Notes: a model not told the origin generated them from the letters alone. Shown: positions 41,342 to 51,138, numbered from the stretch's first letter. The stretch: 64,000 nucleotides of DNA from Flavobacterium soyangense (GCF_015277675.1 NZ_JADHEC010000018.1:1-64000); one strand, 5' to 3'. Program-made: numbers and translations.

Positions 41342-43369
41342 ATGAAAAAAAAAATTTCAATATCCCTATTGATCTTGCTGGGCGTATTTAATTCCTATTC
41401 TCAGGACACTTTGCGCGTGGTAAAAATCACTTCAAAAAGTAAAGGACTACAAAAATCCTATAAGGTTACGGCAAACACAACACTATTGACCAGTAAGGAA
41501 TTGCTCAAGGCAGCTTGTTGTAATCTTGCCGAAAGCTTTGAGACAAATCCCACTATCGACGTCAATTTTTCGGATGCGTTAACGGGGACAAAACAAATTA
41601 AAATATTGGGTTTGACCAGCCCGTATTTGCTGATTACCGAAGAGAATATTCCTTCTGTCCGCGGCGCATCCCAAGCCTATGGGCTATCATTTACCCCAGG
41701 AACTTGGATAGAAAGCATCCAAATTACCAAAGGAGCCGGAAGCGTTGTCAATGGATACGAAAGTATTTCGGGACAAATTAACACCGAATTAATTAAGCCG
41801 GTTAAAAACATTCCTTTTTTCTTGAATGTGTATGGCTCAAGTGACAGCCGTTTTGAATTGAATACCCATTTCAACAAAAGAATTTCAGACAAATGGCTGA
41901 CCAGTTTATTCATCCACGGCAATACAAGAGTTTCAAAAGAGGACACGAATAATGATGGGTTCCTTGATAATCCATTGACAAAACAAGTCAATGTTTTAAA
42001 TCGTTGGCAATATACAGATGCCAAAAAAGGCTGGGTAAGTTTTATCAATTTACAATATTTAAATGATAAAAAACAGACGGGAGAAACTAACTTTAACCCA
42101 AATAAAGACCGAGGAACCACTAATTTTTGGGGTTCCGAAATCAATACGGAACGGTTCAATGTTTCTACGAAATTAGGGTATGTTTTTCCGGATATGCCTT
42201 ATCAAAGTTTTGGTTTTCAAAACGCTTATAATAGTCATAATCAGAATTCCTATTTTGGATTAAGCCGTTATGACATCAAACAAAGCAGCTATTATTCAAA
42301 TTTGATTTTCAATTCGATTATTGACAACACGATGCATAAATTTGCGACAGGTTTGAATTTTACGTATGACAAATATCAGGAATTTGTTAATGTGAATGAT
42401 TATAGTAGAATTGATAATTCTGTGGGTGCTTTTTTTGAATATACGTTCGATAATGCAAATAATTTTAGTTTTATTGCGGGGGGTAGAGTTGATAACCATA
42501 ACAGGTTGGGAACCTTTTTTACGCCAAGACTCCATATTCGTTACAATCTTTGGGATAAAGGTGTTTTACGCGCTTCGGCGGGAAGAGGAAAACGAAGCGC
42601 AAATATTTTTGCCGAGAACCAGCCTCTTTTTGCAAGTTCAAGGACATTCGATATTTTAGGTGCTAACGGAAAAATATATGGCTTAAATCCTGAGATTGCA
42701 TGGAATTACGGATTAAGTTTCTCGCAAGGTTTTTTGTTTTTAGGTAAAAAATCCGACATTGGGTTTGATTTTTACAAAACTGATTTCAAGAGTCAGGTAG
42801 TAGTCGATTTGTATACAACTCCAATTGTTCCTGGAAATCAGCAGGTTTTGTTTTATAACCTGAAGGGGAAATCGTACGCCAATAGCGCGCAACTGGACTT
42901 CAATATTGAATTGGCAAAACATCTCGATTTGCGCACGGCTTACAAGTATTACGACATTCAAACGGATTATTTAAGCGGAAAAAGTGAAAGACCCATGCAG
43001 TCCAAAAATCGTTTTTTTGGAAATTTATCTTATGAGACCCATAAAGACGAAAAAGGAAAGCAATGGAAATTTGATTTCACATATAATTGGTCGGGTAAAC
43101 AAAAATTACCCAACACATCCTCAAATCCTGAGCGGGACAGACTCCCCAATTATTCGCCTTCTTATTCTTTAATGAACACACAAATTACTCGAATTTTTTC
43201 CGATACTTTTGAAATCTATTTAGGTGGTGAAAACATTGGAAATTACACGCAAAAAAAAGCAATACTTGGTAGCGAAAATCCTTTTGGCTCTACTTTTGAC
43301 GCCTCCATTGTGTATGCTCCAGTTTTTGGACAAATGTATTATGCTGGACTTCGATTTAAAATTAAATAA
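41342..43369 (+). CDS. TonB-dependent outer-membrane receptor, probable metal uptake
   Basis: 675 aa. Signal peptide ~1-20; no carboxypeptidase-like N-terminal extension, so it is a plain receptor. The plug starts after ~40 (LLTSKELLKAACCNLAESFE, IKILGLTSPYLLITEENIPS, QITKGAGSVVNGYESISGQIN) with the barrel to the end (final aromatic strand MYYAGLRFKIK). It stands between the HYC_CC_PP and HMA genes, pointing to metal import. The Cys pair CC in the plug (about residue 59) may bind metal. A very close paralog of this arrangement is known in other Flavobacteria by context. Confidence 0.85.
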   Translation: MKKKISISLLILLGVFNSYSQDTLRVVKITSKSKGLQKSYKVTANTTLLTSKELLKAACCNLAESFETNPTIDVNFSDALTGTKQIKILGLTSPYLLITEENIPSVRGASQAYGLSFTPGTWIESIQITKGAGSVVNGYESISGQINTELIKPVKNIPFFLNVYGSSDSRFELNTHFNKRISDKWLTSLFIHGNTRVSKEDTNNDGFLDNPLTKQVNVLNRWQYTDAKKGWVSFINLQYLNDKKQTGETNFNPNKDRGTTNFWGSEINTERFNVSTKLGYVFPDMPYQSFGFQNAYNSHNQNSYFGLSRYDIKQSSYYSNLIFNSIIDNTMHKFATGLNFTYDKYQEFVNVNDYSRIDNSVGAFFEYTFDNANNFSFIAGGRVDNHNRLGTFFTPRLHIRYNLWDKGVLRASAGRGKRSANIFAENQPLFASSRTFDILGANGKIYGLNPEIAWNYGLSFSQGFLFLGKKSDIGFDFYKTDFKSQVVVDLYTTPIVPGNQQVLFYNLKGKSYANSAQLDFNIELAKHLDLRTAYKYYDIQTDYLSGKSERPMQSKNRFFGNLSYETHKDEKGKQWKFDFTYNWSGKQKLPNTSSNPERDRLPNYSPSYSLMNTQITRIFSDTFEIYLGGENIGNYTQKKAILGSENPFGSTFDASIVYAPVFGQMYYAGLRFKIK

Positions 43370-43421
43370 AAAAATAACAATCAGATTTGCACTAAGCAAA
43401 TCACAAATAAAAATAAAAAAA

Positions 43422-43775
43422 ATGAAAAATATAATTTTAATATTACTGGTAACTTTCGTTGGATTTTCGGTTCAAGCACAAGAAAAGAAAAACAAAAATG
43501 CAAAATATTCCATTACGGTTAATGGAAATTGTGAACAATGCCAAAGGCGAATTCAAAAAGCGGCCTTTTCGGTTGATGGGGTAAAAACGGCAAATTGGAG
43601 CATAGAAACCCATAAATTAGATTTGATTATTAACACTGAAAAGACATCAATTGATGATGTAAAAAAAGCTATAGCCAAAGTCGGTCACGATACTGATGAG
43701 GTAAAAACTACTGATGGGATTTATAGCAGTCTTCCTTCTTGTTGCAAATACGACAGGGAAAAGACAACTAAATAA
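43422..43775 (+). CDS. Secreted heavy-metal-associated (HMA) domain protein
   Basis: 117 aa from ATG 43422. Signal peptide ~1-20 (ends VQAQ), then a ferredoxin-like HMA fold with metal motif GNCEQC (Cys37, Cys40) in place of GMTCxxC, and a C-terminal Cys pair in SSLPSCCKYD. A periplasmic metal chaperone, probably for copper, serving the receptor upstream. The longer frame reaching back into the receptor gene has no usable start. Confidence 0.8.
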   Translation: MKNIILILLVTFVGFSVQAQEKKNKNAKYSITVNGNCEQCQRRIQKAAFSVDGVKTANWSIETHKLDLIINTEKTSIDDVKKAIAKVGHDTDEVKTTDGIYSSLPSCCKYDREKTTK

Positions 43776-43899
43776 AAGCCTCTGAAAAAAGCAAGGTTGT
43801 ATTAAATTTTTATTAAAAAAACGGAAATCCAGCGCCTTGATAGTGCTGTTTTGCTAAATTATAATTACTTTCACAACCAAAAATTTTTAAAATATTTTT

Positions 43900-44571
43900 A
43901 TGAGTAATTTCGATTGGACAAAGCTAATTAATCCTGAATTTTATATTTTAATGGAATTTGGCGGAATAAAAATGGGGTTGCTCGTTATTCTTTTTATAAT
44001 TTTTGCTGAAACTGGATTGTTTGCAGGATTTTTTTTACCTGGAGACAGCCTCTTATTTTTAGCCGGAATTTACAGTGAGTTATTGACTCGACAAATATCT
44101 GTAGGCAACGATTTTGTAAATGTAGTTTTGTTGTCCTCATTGGTTTCTTTATCAGGTGTTTTTGGGAATATGGTTGGATATTGGTTTGGCGTTAAAGGCG
44201 GCACTTATCTTTATAATAAGGAAGATACTTTTTGGTTTAAGGAAAAATACCTTTTGCAATCCAGAGATTTTTTCGAAAAATATGGAGGGAAGGCAATTGT
44301 TTTTGCGCGATTTTTACCCATTTTCAGAACTTTTGCACCCATAGTTGCCGGGATTGCCGGAATGGATAAAAAGAAGTTTATGTTTAATAATATACTTGGT
44401 TCCGTACTTTGGTCTTTCAGTATGATTTTTGCAGGACACTATTTGTCGGATTTATTTAAAACTCAATTTGGCATTGATTTAAAAAGTCATATAGAGTATA
44501 TTGTAATAGGAATTGTTCTTGTGACAACACTTCCGGTTTTATGGAAATTATTCAAAAAAAGAGTTCATTAA
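43900..44571 (+). CDS. DedA-family (VTT domain) membrane protein
   Basis: 223 aa with about five membrane segments. DedA features: the entrant loop FAETGLFAGFFLPGDSLLFLAG, the GYWFGVKGG segment, FFEKYGGKAIVFARFLPIFRTFAPIVAG and a C-terminal GHYLSDLF. Members take part in lipid carrier (undecaprenyl phosphate) recycling and membrane homeostasis. It stands alone and is followed by a terminator. Confidence 0.85.
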   Translation: MSNFDWTKLINPEFYILMEFGGIKMGLLVILFIIFAETGLFAGFFLPGDSLLFLAGIYSELLTRQISVGNDFVNVVLLSSLVSLSGVFGNMVGYWFGVKGGTYLYNKEDTFWFKEKYLLQSRDFFEKYGGKAIVFARFLPIFRTFAPIVAGIAGMDKKKFMFNNILGSVLWSFSMIFAGHYLSDLFKTQFGIDLKSHIEYIVIGIVLVTTLPVLWKLFKKRVH

Positions 44572-44589
44572 CATTATATTCTAAGTATA

Positions 44590-44627
44590 AAAGAATCCCG
44601 TTTTGCCTATAGCAAACGGGATTCTTT
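44590..44627 (+). terminator. Rho-independent terminator after dedA-like gene
   Basis: 14-bp stem AAAGAATCCCGTTT (44590-44603) / AAACGGGATTCTTT (44614-44627), extended by an inner TTGC/GCAA. Confidence 0.8.
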
Positions 44628-44646
44628 AATTTATGTAAAAATCAAT

Positions 44647-44798
44647 TTACGATGCGATTTTCAAGCGCTTCAATAAGTTTCTATTCATTGTTTCTTTTGC
44701 ATAATCAACATCGATTTTTAATATTTTATCATCAGAACTTGGCAATTCATTCATTGCCTCAGTTAGGATGACTTCACATAAAGAATGCAATCCACGAG
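44647..44798 (-). pseudogene. clpX: Detached 3'-end fragment of clpX
   Basis: These 152 bp align without gaps to the end of the intact clpX at 49039-49190, with about 15 mismatches (90% identity by hand). The minus-strand frame remains open for 50 codons, ending KRLKIAS and a TAA stop, against KRLEIAS in the real gene. Most differences change few residues (Glu to Lys, Leu to Met, Tyr to Asn). It breaks off after the codons for RGL. The fragment and clpX flank the LRR adhesin gene as direct repeats in the same orientation. Confidence 0.85.
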
Positions 44799-45092
44799 TT
44801 TACTTACTATTTAACCTAATATTAAATATTTATTTTAACATTATATTAACATGCTCATTATTAGCTTTTTACATATATTTTAAGTACATTTATTATTGTT
44901 TTTTTACTTAATTTTAACTGTTTTAACAACAATAAGAACAGTTTAAAAATCACCTATAAGTTAATGAAAAGAAGAAAATACATCTATTTTAAAAATATTT
45001 TAAGTATTCAAGAAGTGGAAACCAGAACCCACTTTAATAAACGGGGCGGGACCGAAAAGCCTTACGAGTAGGAGATTTAAATATCAGAAATC
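44799..45092 (+). promoter_or_regulatory. Leader region of the LRR adhesin gene
   Basis: 294 bp, very AT-rich up to ~45000. The last 90 bp are different: AAGTGG/CCACTT hairpin at ~45013-45034, then a G-rich segment (GGGGCGGGACCGAAAAGCC, ~45043-45061) and GAGTAGGAG before the ATG. Such an ordered leader could be a cis-regulatory RNA or a structured 5' UTR. The GAAACC and GCC elements resemble GEMM-type riboswitch parts only loosely. No confident promoter box was identified. Confidence 0.3.
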
Positions 45093-48000
45093 ATGAAGAA
45101 CTTTAAATTATTATTTTATAGTGCTTTATTTATTTTATTTTCTAGTTTTATAAAAGCGCAAGTAGTGACCATTCCGGACGTTAATTTTAAAGCAGCATTA
45201 ATTACTCTAGGAGTAGACACTAATAGTGATGGTCAAATACAGGTTAGCGAGGCATTAGTTCCTACCTATTTTAATTTACAATCTAAATCGATAGCGGATT
45301 TAACAGGAATTAAAAGTTTTACCAACCTTACAACATTATATGTTGATTCAAATCAATTAACAACACTTGATGTTTCAGGATTAACAAAACTAACTACTCT
45401 AGGCTGCACGAATAACACTCTAACCACATTGACATTAACCGGGTTAGTGAATTTATCCACCCTGGATTTTTCTAAAAATGAAATGGCCTCTTTTGATGCA
45501 ACAGCATTAACTAAATTAACCTCATTATCCTGCAATTTAAATAAACTCATATCTTTAGACACAACGGGATTAACTTTATTAAGCACATTAAACTGTTATG
45601 ATAATCTATTGACTTCTCTTGATGTTTCGGGGTTGACCAAATTAGTTAATTTGTATTGTTATAACAATTTTAGTTTGACAAATATTGACGCTTCTGGTTG
45701 CCTTATATTATCAAATATAAACTACAGTTATGGTGGGGGTGCTCCCATAAAAGTTTTAAATTTATCAGATTGTAAAGCCTTGACTTATTATGACAGTAGC
45801 GGTATAAAAACTACACTTACTACTTTGAATTTATCAAATTGTACAGGATTAACATCGGTAGCTTTAAATAACAATGATTTATTGACCACATTAGACATCA
45901 GCGGTTGCACGCAATTAACTTCATTAAGCGTAACCAATAATCCGCTTTTTAACTCCTTGGATGCATCGGGATTGGCAAAATTAACCAATTTAACCTGTAG
46001 CAATAATGCACTAACCACAGCTACATTAAAAACTACTGGCTTAACAAGTTTAGCCACTTTGGATTTCTCAAATAATCTACTGGTCACTTTTGACGCGACT
46101 GCTCTAACAAAACTAACCACATTGTCCTGTAATGCCAATCAATTGACCTCTTTAAATGTTACAGGATTAACTTTGTTAAGCACCTTAAATTGCTATGATA
46201 ACCTCCTAACTACTCTTGATGTTTCCGGTTTAACCAAATTAGTTAATCTGTATTGTTACAGCAACTTAAGTTTAACCGATATAAACGCTATCGGTTGTAT
46301 TGCATTAACTAATATAAACTACAGCTACAGTAGTAACGACCCTATAAAGAATTTAAATTTATCAGGCTGCAAAGCCCTAACTTATTTTGACAGCAATAGT
46401 ATAAAAACTACACTTACTTCAATGAATTTGTCTAATTGTACAGGGTTAACATCTGTAGCTTTAAACAACAATGATCTATTAACCACATTAGACATAAGCG
46501 GTTGTACCCAATTAACTTCGTTAGGCGTGTCCAATAATCTGCTTCTTACTTCCCTAGATGTCTCGGGATTGGCAAAATTAACCAGTTTGGTCTGTAGCAA
46601 TAATGCGCTAACCACAGCTACATTAAAAACTACTGGTTTAACAAGTTTAGCCACTTTGGATTTTTCAAATAATCAACTGATCTCTTTTGATGCAACAGCT
46701 TTAACAAAACTAACCACGTTGTCTTGTAATGCCAATCAATTGACCTCTTTAAATGTAACTGGATTAATTTTATTAACCACCTTGAATTGTTATGATAACC
46801 TGCTGACTTCTCTTGATGTTTCAGGCTTAAGTAAATTAGTTTATCTGTATTGTTACAACAACTTTAGTTTAACTGACATAAACGCTTCCGGCTGTCTTGC
46901 GCTAACAACTCTTTACTATAACTACACTAGTAGCGACCCTATAAAAAATTTAAATTTATCGGGCTGTAAAGCACTAACTAGTTTTGATAGCAGTGGTATG
47001 AAAACAACACTTGCGTCTTTGAATTTGTCAAATTGTACAGGACTAACTTACGTGACCTTAAATAACAATGATTTATTGACAACATTGGACATCAGCGGTT
47101 GTACCCAGTTAACTTCATTAAGCGCAACCAATAATCCGCTTCTTACCTCTTTGGATTTATCGGGATTGGCGAAGTTAACCAATTTAGTCTGCAACAACAA
47201 TGCACTCACAACATTAAAAACGATTGGATTAACCTTATTATCAACGTTAGATTTCTCAAATAATCAAATGGCCGCTTTTGATCCGACTGCGTTAACAAAA
47301 CTAACTATATTCTCTTGTAATTTCAATAAATTGACCACTTTAAATGTAGCAAGTTTGACCTTGTTAACCAGTTTGAGTTGTAACAATAACCTGTTGACTT
47401 CTCTTGATGTTTCGGGCTTAACTAAATTAGTTTATTTATATTGTTATAATAACGACAGCCTGATTGACATCAACGCATCTGGTTGTCTTGTGTTGACAAC
47501 ACTTTATTACTATGACTATTATAACTACAACAACAGTGATCCGATAAAAAATCTAAATTTATCTAACTGTAAAGCATTGACTAATTATGACAGTAACGTT
47601 ATAAAAAACACGCTAACTTCCTTAAATTTGTCTAATTGTATAGGGCTAACCTCGGTAACTTTAAACAACAATGACCTATTGACCACGTTTGACATAAGCG
47701 GCTGTACCCAATTAACTTCGTTAAGTTGTACTTATAATCCGCTTCTCACATCCTTGGACGTATCTGGATTGGCAAAATTATCCAGTTTAAACTGTACCAA
47801 TAATGCGTTAACCACAGCTACATTAAAAACGACAGGTTTAACTAATTTGACCTCTTTGGATTTTTCAAATAATCAACTTGCCACTTTTGACGCAACTGCT
47901 TTAACGAAATTAGCCACATTGTCCTGTAATTTCAATCGGTTAACAGCATTAAATGTTACGGGTTTGACTTTATTAACTAGTTTGAGTTGTACCGATAATA

Positions 48001-48923
48001 AATTATCACAATTAGATTTTACAACTAATTCTAAACTTAATTATATCAATTGTAATTACAATTCTATTGTTAGTATAGATTTGAGGAATAGTCTAACCAA
48101 TTCTGTAGCCCTTTATGCTTCCTATAATACTCCACTAACGAGCATTTGTACCGATTCAGGAGACAATGTTTATGGAAGTTGGGACAATAATGTTATACCT
48201 ACATTTTCGCCAGCTCCTACAGGTGCAGCTACGCAGACATTTTGTAATTTTGCAAAAGTTTCTAATCTTGTTGCAACCGGATCTGCCATAAAATGGTATG
48301 CCACTGCAACTTTAGGAATTGCTCTAGCCACCGATACTGATTTGGTAAACAATACAACATATTATGCGAGCCAATCTTTAAATTCCTGTGAAGGCACATC
48401 ACGTTTACCTGTAAAAGCGGTAATCAATGTAACTCCTGCACCATCTGGTTTAGCGGCGCAAACACTTGAAATTGGTAAAACTGTTGCCGATATTGTAGTT
48501 ACTGGAACAAATGTTATTTGGTATGCTTCGGCCGCTGATGCTGGATTAGGCATAAACCCATTAGCAACAACAACTCAAGTAGTAAACTCAACAATATATT
48601 ATGCGACTCAAACTTTAGCAGGTTGTTCTAGTGCGACTAGCTTAGCTATAACAATAACTACTACATTAGGTATTGATAATTTTGATTCCAGCACTTTCCA
48701 TTACTATCCTAATCCAGTTCATGATAATTTGAATTTATCATATGGCTTTAAATTGACAAGCATAAAAATATTCAACACAATTGGACAAGAAGTGTATTTT
48801 AAAAACATAGATGCTTCTTCGTTCAATATTGATATGTCAAATTTTAAAGATGGAATTTATTTTGTCGAAGTGAAATCAGACAATGGTTCGAAAACTATCA
48901 AAGTAATAAAAAGCACACTTTAG
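45093..48923 (+). CDS. Giant leucine-rich-repeat adhesin with T9SS sorting domain
   Basis: 1276 aa. Signal peptide ~1-23, an EF-hand-like/LRR cap (IPDVNFKAALITLGVDTNSD), then about 45 LRRs of ~21 residues (L-x-x-L-x-C-x-x-N-x-L-T-x-L-D-V-S-G) up to ~1000, two Ig-like modules (~1040-1190, each with WYA and TYYA-type strands) and the T9SS type A C-terminal sorting domain (YYPNPVHDNLNL ... GIYFVEVKSDNG). The LRRs are organised in super-repeats of ~197-203 residues. Secreted to the surface by the type IX system. Possible roles are adhesion or binding of host or prey glycans. It is flanked by clpX and a copy of the clpX end. Confidence 0.85.
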   Translation: MKNFKLLFYSALFILFSSFIKAQVVTIPDVNFKAALITLGVDTNSDGQIQVSEALVPTYFNLQSKSIADLTGIKSFTNLTTLYVDSNQLTTLDVSGLTKLTTLGCTNNTLTTLTLTGLVNLSTLDFSKNEMASFDATALTKLTSLSCNLNKLISLDTTGLTLLSTLNCYDNLLTSLDVSGLTKLVNLYCYNNFSLTNIDASGCLILSNINYSYGGGAPIKVLNLSDCKALTYYDSSGIKTTLTTLNLSNCTGLTSVALNNNDLLTTLDISGCTQLTSLSVTNNPLFNSLDASGLAKLTNLTCSNNALTTATLKTTGLTSLATLDFSNNLLVTFDATALTKLTTLSCNANQLTSLNVTGLTLLSTLNCYDNLLTTLDVSGLTKLVNLYCYSNLSLTDINAIGCIALTNINYSYSSNDPIKNLNLSGCKALTYFDSNSIKTTLTSMNLSNCTGLTSVALNNNDLLTTLDISGCTQLTSLGVSNNLLLTSLDVSGLAKLTSLVCSNNALTTATLKTTGLTSLATLDFSNNQLISFDATALTKLTTLSCNANQLTSLNVTGLILLTTLNCYDNLLTSLDVSGLSKLVYLYCYNNFSLTDINASGCLALTTLYYNYTSSDPIKNLNLSGCKALTSFDSSGMKTTLASLNLSNCTGLTYVTLNNNDLLTTLDISGCTQLTSLSATNNPLLTSLDLSGLAKLTNLVCNNNALTTLKTIGLTLLSTLDFSNNQMAAFDPTALTKLTIFSCNFNKLTTLNVASLTLLTSLSCNNNLLTSLDVSGLTKLVYLYCYNNDSLIDINASGCLVLTTLYYYDYYNYNNSDPIKNLNLSNCKALTNYDSNVIKNTLTSLNLSNCIGLTSVTLNNNDLLTTFDISGCTQLTSLSCTYNPLLTSLDVSGLAKLSSLNCTNNALTTATLKTTGLTNLTSLDFSNNQLATFDATALTKLATLSCNFNRLTALNVTGLTLLTSLSCTDNKLSQLDFTTNSKLNYINCNYNSIVSIDLRNSLTNSVALYASYNTPLTSICTDSGDNVYGSWDNNVIPTFSPAPTGAATQTFCNFAKVSNLVATGSAIKWYATATLGIALATDTDLVNNTTYYASQSLNSCEGTSRLPVKAVINVTPAPSGLAAQTLEIGKTVADIVVTGTNVIWYASAADAGLGINPLATTTQVVNSTIYYATQTLAGCSSATSLAITITTTLGIDNFDSSTFHYYPNPVHDNLNLSYGFKLTSIKIFNTIGQEVYFKNIDASSFNIDMSNFKDGIYFVEVKSDNGSKTIKVIKSTL
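45594..47987 (+). repeat. Four LRR super-repeats of about 600 bp
   Basis: Corresponding points (the TGT of the NCYDNLL-type motif) recur at 45594, 46191, 46788, 47379 and 47988, giving spacings of 597, 597, 591 and 609 bp (199, 199, 197, 203 codons). Each block runs through the same series of LRRs, including DISGCTQLTSL and LDFSNN units, and is highly similar, so the gene grew by recent duplication of ~600-bp units and may vary between strains. Confidence 0.8.
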
Positions 48924-48981
48924 TTTTATAAAAAGAACCAAGGAAAAAAGGTGCTTTTAATGAGTCTATTAAAATAAAAAA

Positions 48982-49014
48982 AAATTCCGTAAGATTCAAA
49001 ATCTTACGGAATTT
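48982..49014. terminator. Bidirectional terminator between LRR gene and clpX
   Basis: 14-bp stem AAATTCCGTAAGAT (48982-48995) / ATCTTACGGAATTT (49001-49014), with A-run before and T-run after, suited to the convergent genes on both sides. Confidence 0.8.
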
Positions 49015-49038
49015 TTATAATTTTTTCATTTGCTTGTC

Positions 49039-50271
49039 TTATGATGCGATTTCCAAGCGCTTCAATAAGTTTCTATTAAGTGTTTCTTTTGCATAATCCA
49101 CGTCGATTTCTAATATTTTATCATCAGAACTTGGCAATTCATACATTGCATCGGTTAGGATAGCTTCGCATAAAGAACGTAATCCACGAGCTCCGAGTTT
49201 GTACTCCAATGCTTTTTCGACAATAAAATCCAAAGCCTCGTCAGTGATGCTGAATTCAACTTCATCCATCAAAAATAACTTTTGATATTGCTTGATTAAG
49301 GCATTTTTAGGCTCGGTCAAAATCGCTCTCAAAGTTTCTTTGTCCAAAGGATCCATATGCGTCAACACCGGCAGACGCCCGATAATTTCCGGGATTAATC
49401 CAAAATCCTTGATGTCTTTTGGGATAATGTATTGCAACAAATTGTCCTTGTCTATATTATCCACATTTTTTGATGTGCTATAACCAACTGCTTGACGATT
49501 CAATCTTTTTGAAATAATTTTTTCAACTCCATCGAAAGCGCCTCCTGCAATAAACAAAATATTTTGAGTGTTTACCTCAACAAATTTCTGGTCTGGGTGT
49601 TTTCTTCCCCCTTTTGGTGGAACATTTACCACAGTTCCTTCCAATAATTTCAACAAAGCTTGTTGAACTCCTTCACCAGAAACATCACGAGTGATGGATG
49701 GATTATCGCTTTTGCGTGCAATTTTATCAATCTCGTCAATAAAAACGATGCCTCTCTCGGCTTTGGCAACATCATAATCCGCAGCTTGCAATAAACGTGT
49801 CAAAATACTTTCGACATCTTCACCCACATAACCTGCTTCTGTCAAAACTGTCGCATCAACAATTGCCAAAGGAACATCCAACATTCTGGCGATGGTTTTT
49901 GCAACCAAAGTTTTTCCCGTTCCTGTTTGTCCAACCATAATGATATTGCTTTTTTCAATCTCAACATCATCATGCAATTCTTGTTGCATTAAACGTTTAT
50001 AATGATTGTAAACCGCAACGGACATCACTTTTTTGGTTTGGTCTTGACCAATAACATATTGATCTAGAAAAGCCCTGATTTCTTTTGGTTTCTTTAAAAT
50101 CAAGTCTGCCGGCAAGCTTGTCTTACCACTTGATTTTATTTCTTCTAATACAATTCCGTGGGCTTGTTCGATACATTTATCACAAATGTGTGCATCAATT
50201 CCGGCTATCAATAAATTGGTCTCCGGTTTTTTCCTTCCACAGAATGAACATTCTAATTTTGGTTTTGCCAT
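49039..50271 (-). CDS. clpX: ATP-dependent Clp protease ATP-binding subunit ClpX
   Basis: 410 aa from ATG 50271 ([11 protein letters not shown]). Zinc-binding domain with Cys8, Cys11, Cys30, Cys33; AAA+ module with Walker A GQTGTGKT, Walker [11 protein letters not shown], and the ClpP-contact / sensor region further on. It unfolds tagged proteins for ClpP. The longer frame from 50322 would include repeat DNA. Downstream of clpP in the tig-clpP-clpX order. Confidence 0.95.
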   Translation of the reverse strand: MAKPKLECSFCGRKKPETNLLIAGIDAHICDKCIEQAHGIVLEEIKSSGKTSLPADLILKKPKEIRAFLDQYVIGQDQTKKVMSVAVYNHYKRLMQQELHDDVEIEKSNIIMVGQTGTGKTLVAKTIARMLDVPLAIVDATVLTEAGYVGEDVESILTRLLQAADYDVAKAERGIVFIDEIDKIARKSDNPSITRDVSGEGVQQALLKLLEGTVVNVPPKGGRKHPDQKFVEVNTQNILFIAGGAFDGVEKIISKRLNRQAVGYSTSKNVDNIDKDNLLQYIIPKDIKDFGLIPEIIGRLPVLTHMDPLDKETLRAILTEPKNALIKQYQKLFLMDEVEFSITDEALDFIVEKALEYKLGARGLRSLCEAILTDAMYELPSSDDKILEIDVDYAKETLNRNLLKRLEIAS

Positions 50272-50281
50272 CTTTTCTTGG

Positions 50282-50339
50282 TTGGTAGTTGATAGTTGAT
50301 AGTTGACGGTTTGACCCAACAACTATCAACTATCAACCA
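50282..50339. repeat. Inverted-repeat cluster of TTGATAG-type heptamers
   Basis: The left arm carries GTTGATAGTTGATAGTTG and the right arm the complement (CAACTATCAACTATCAAC) around a TTTGACCCAAC centre, together able to fold into a long hairpin between clpP and clpX. GATAGTT heptamer repeats of this kind are dispersed in Flavobacterium. Could lower read-through from clpP to clpX. Confidence 0.65.
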
Positions 50340-50347
50340 ATAACTAT

Positions 50348-51022
50348 TTATCCTCTTCTCAACACTTCATCAATCATTCCGTATTCTTTCGCTTCATCAG
50401 CAATCATCCAATAATCACGTTCACTGTCTTTATGAACCTTATCGAATGTTTGTCCTGTATGCTGAGAAATGATTTGATATAATTCGTCTTTTAATTTCAA
50501 CATTTCACGTAAGTTGATTTCCATATCGGTTGCAACACCTTGTGCTCCGCCTGATGGTTGGTGAATCATCACTCTTGAATGTGGCAATGCCGAACGTTTT
50601 CCTGCTGCTCCGGCACATAACAAAACAGCTCCCATTGAAGCGGCCATTCCGGTGCAAATTGTTGCCACATCTGGCTTGATATATTGCATTGTGTCATAAA
50701 TTCCCAATCCTGCGTAAACGCTTCCGCCTGGAGAATTCAAGTAAATTTGAATGTCTTTTGAAGCATCTGCGCTTTCAAGAAAAAGCAATTGAGCTTGAAC
50801 AATATTGGCAATTTGATCATCGATTCCCGTTCCCAAGAAAATAATCCTGTCCATCATTAATCTCGAAAAAACGTCTAATTGAGAAATATTCAACTGGCGT
50901 TCTTCAATAATATAAGGAGTCATATTTGTTGGATTCATTGCCGCTACGATTTTGTCGTAGTACATTGCATTTACACCTTGGTGTTTTGTAGCAAATTTTT
51001 TAAATTCTTTACCGTAGTTCAT
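50348..51022 (-). CDS. clpP: ATP-dependent Clp protease proteolytic subunit ClpP
   Basis: 224 aa. Serine protease with Ser129 in GMAASMGA, His154 in VMIHQPSGG and the Asp in the SERDYWM block. LNSPGG oxyanion loop at 96-100. Forms the 14-mer chamber that works with ClpX. Normal length with a slightly long N-terminus. Confidence 0.95.
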   Translation of the reverse strand: MNYGKEFKKFATKHQGVNAMYYDKIVAAMNPTNMTPYIIEERQLNISQLDVFSRLMMDRIIFLGTGIDDQIANIVQAQLLFLESADASKDIQIYLNSPGGSVYAGLGIYDTMQYIKPDVATICTGMAASMGAVLLCAGAAGKRSALPHSRVMIHQPSGGAQGVATDMEINLREMLKLKDELYQIISQHTGQTFDKVHKDSERDYWMIADEAKEYGMIDEVLRRG

Positions 51023-51138
51023 ATTTATTTGTTCTAAGTTTTACGTAATATACTGAATATTTATTTTATCAAAGGTCATACCTCTTTACAAATGATGCCA
51101 ATATGTCTTAATTTTAAATCATAAGAACTTTGAAAAAA

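Noticed and set aside
43224-43775. Longer HMA protein starting inside the receptor gene
   Set aside because: The first ~65 residues are out-of-frame receptor DNA; the signal peptide begins at 43422.
44990-45090. c-di-GMP (GEMM) riboswitch in adhesin leader
   Set aside because: Only scattered similar bases; the conserved helix and the final G-rich tetraloop receptor cannot be aligned.
45353-46654. Several antisense frames in the LRR gene
   Set aside because: They repeat with the LRR period and are only the reverse of the repeated codons.
50282-50339. GATAGTT heptamers considered as CRISPR
   Set aside because: No unique spacers; a hairpin-forming dispersed repeat.
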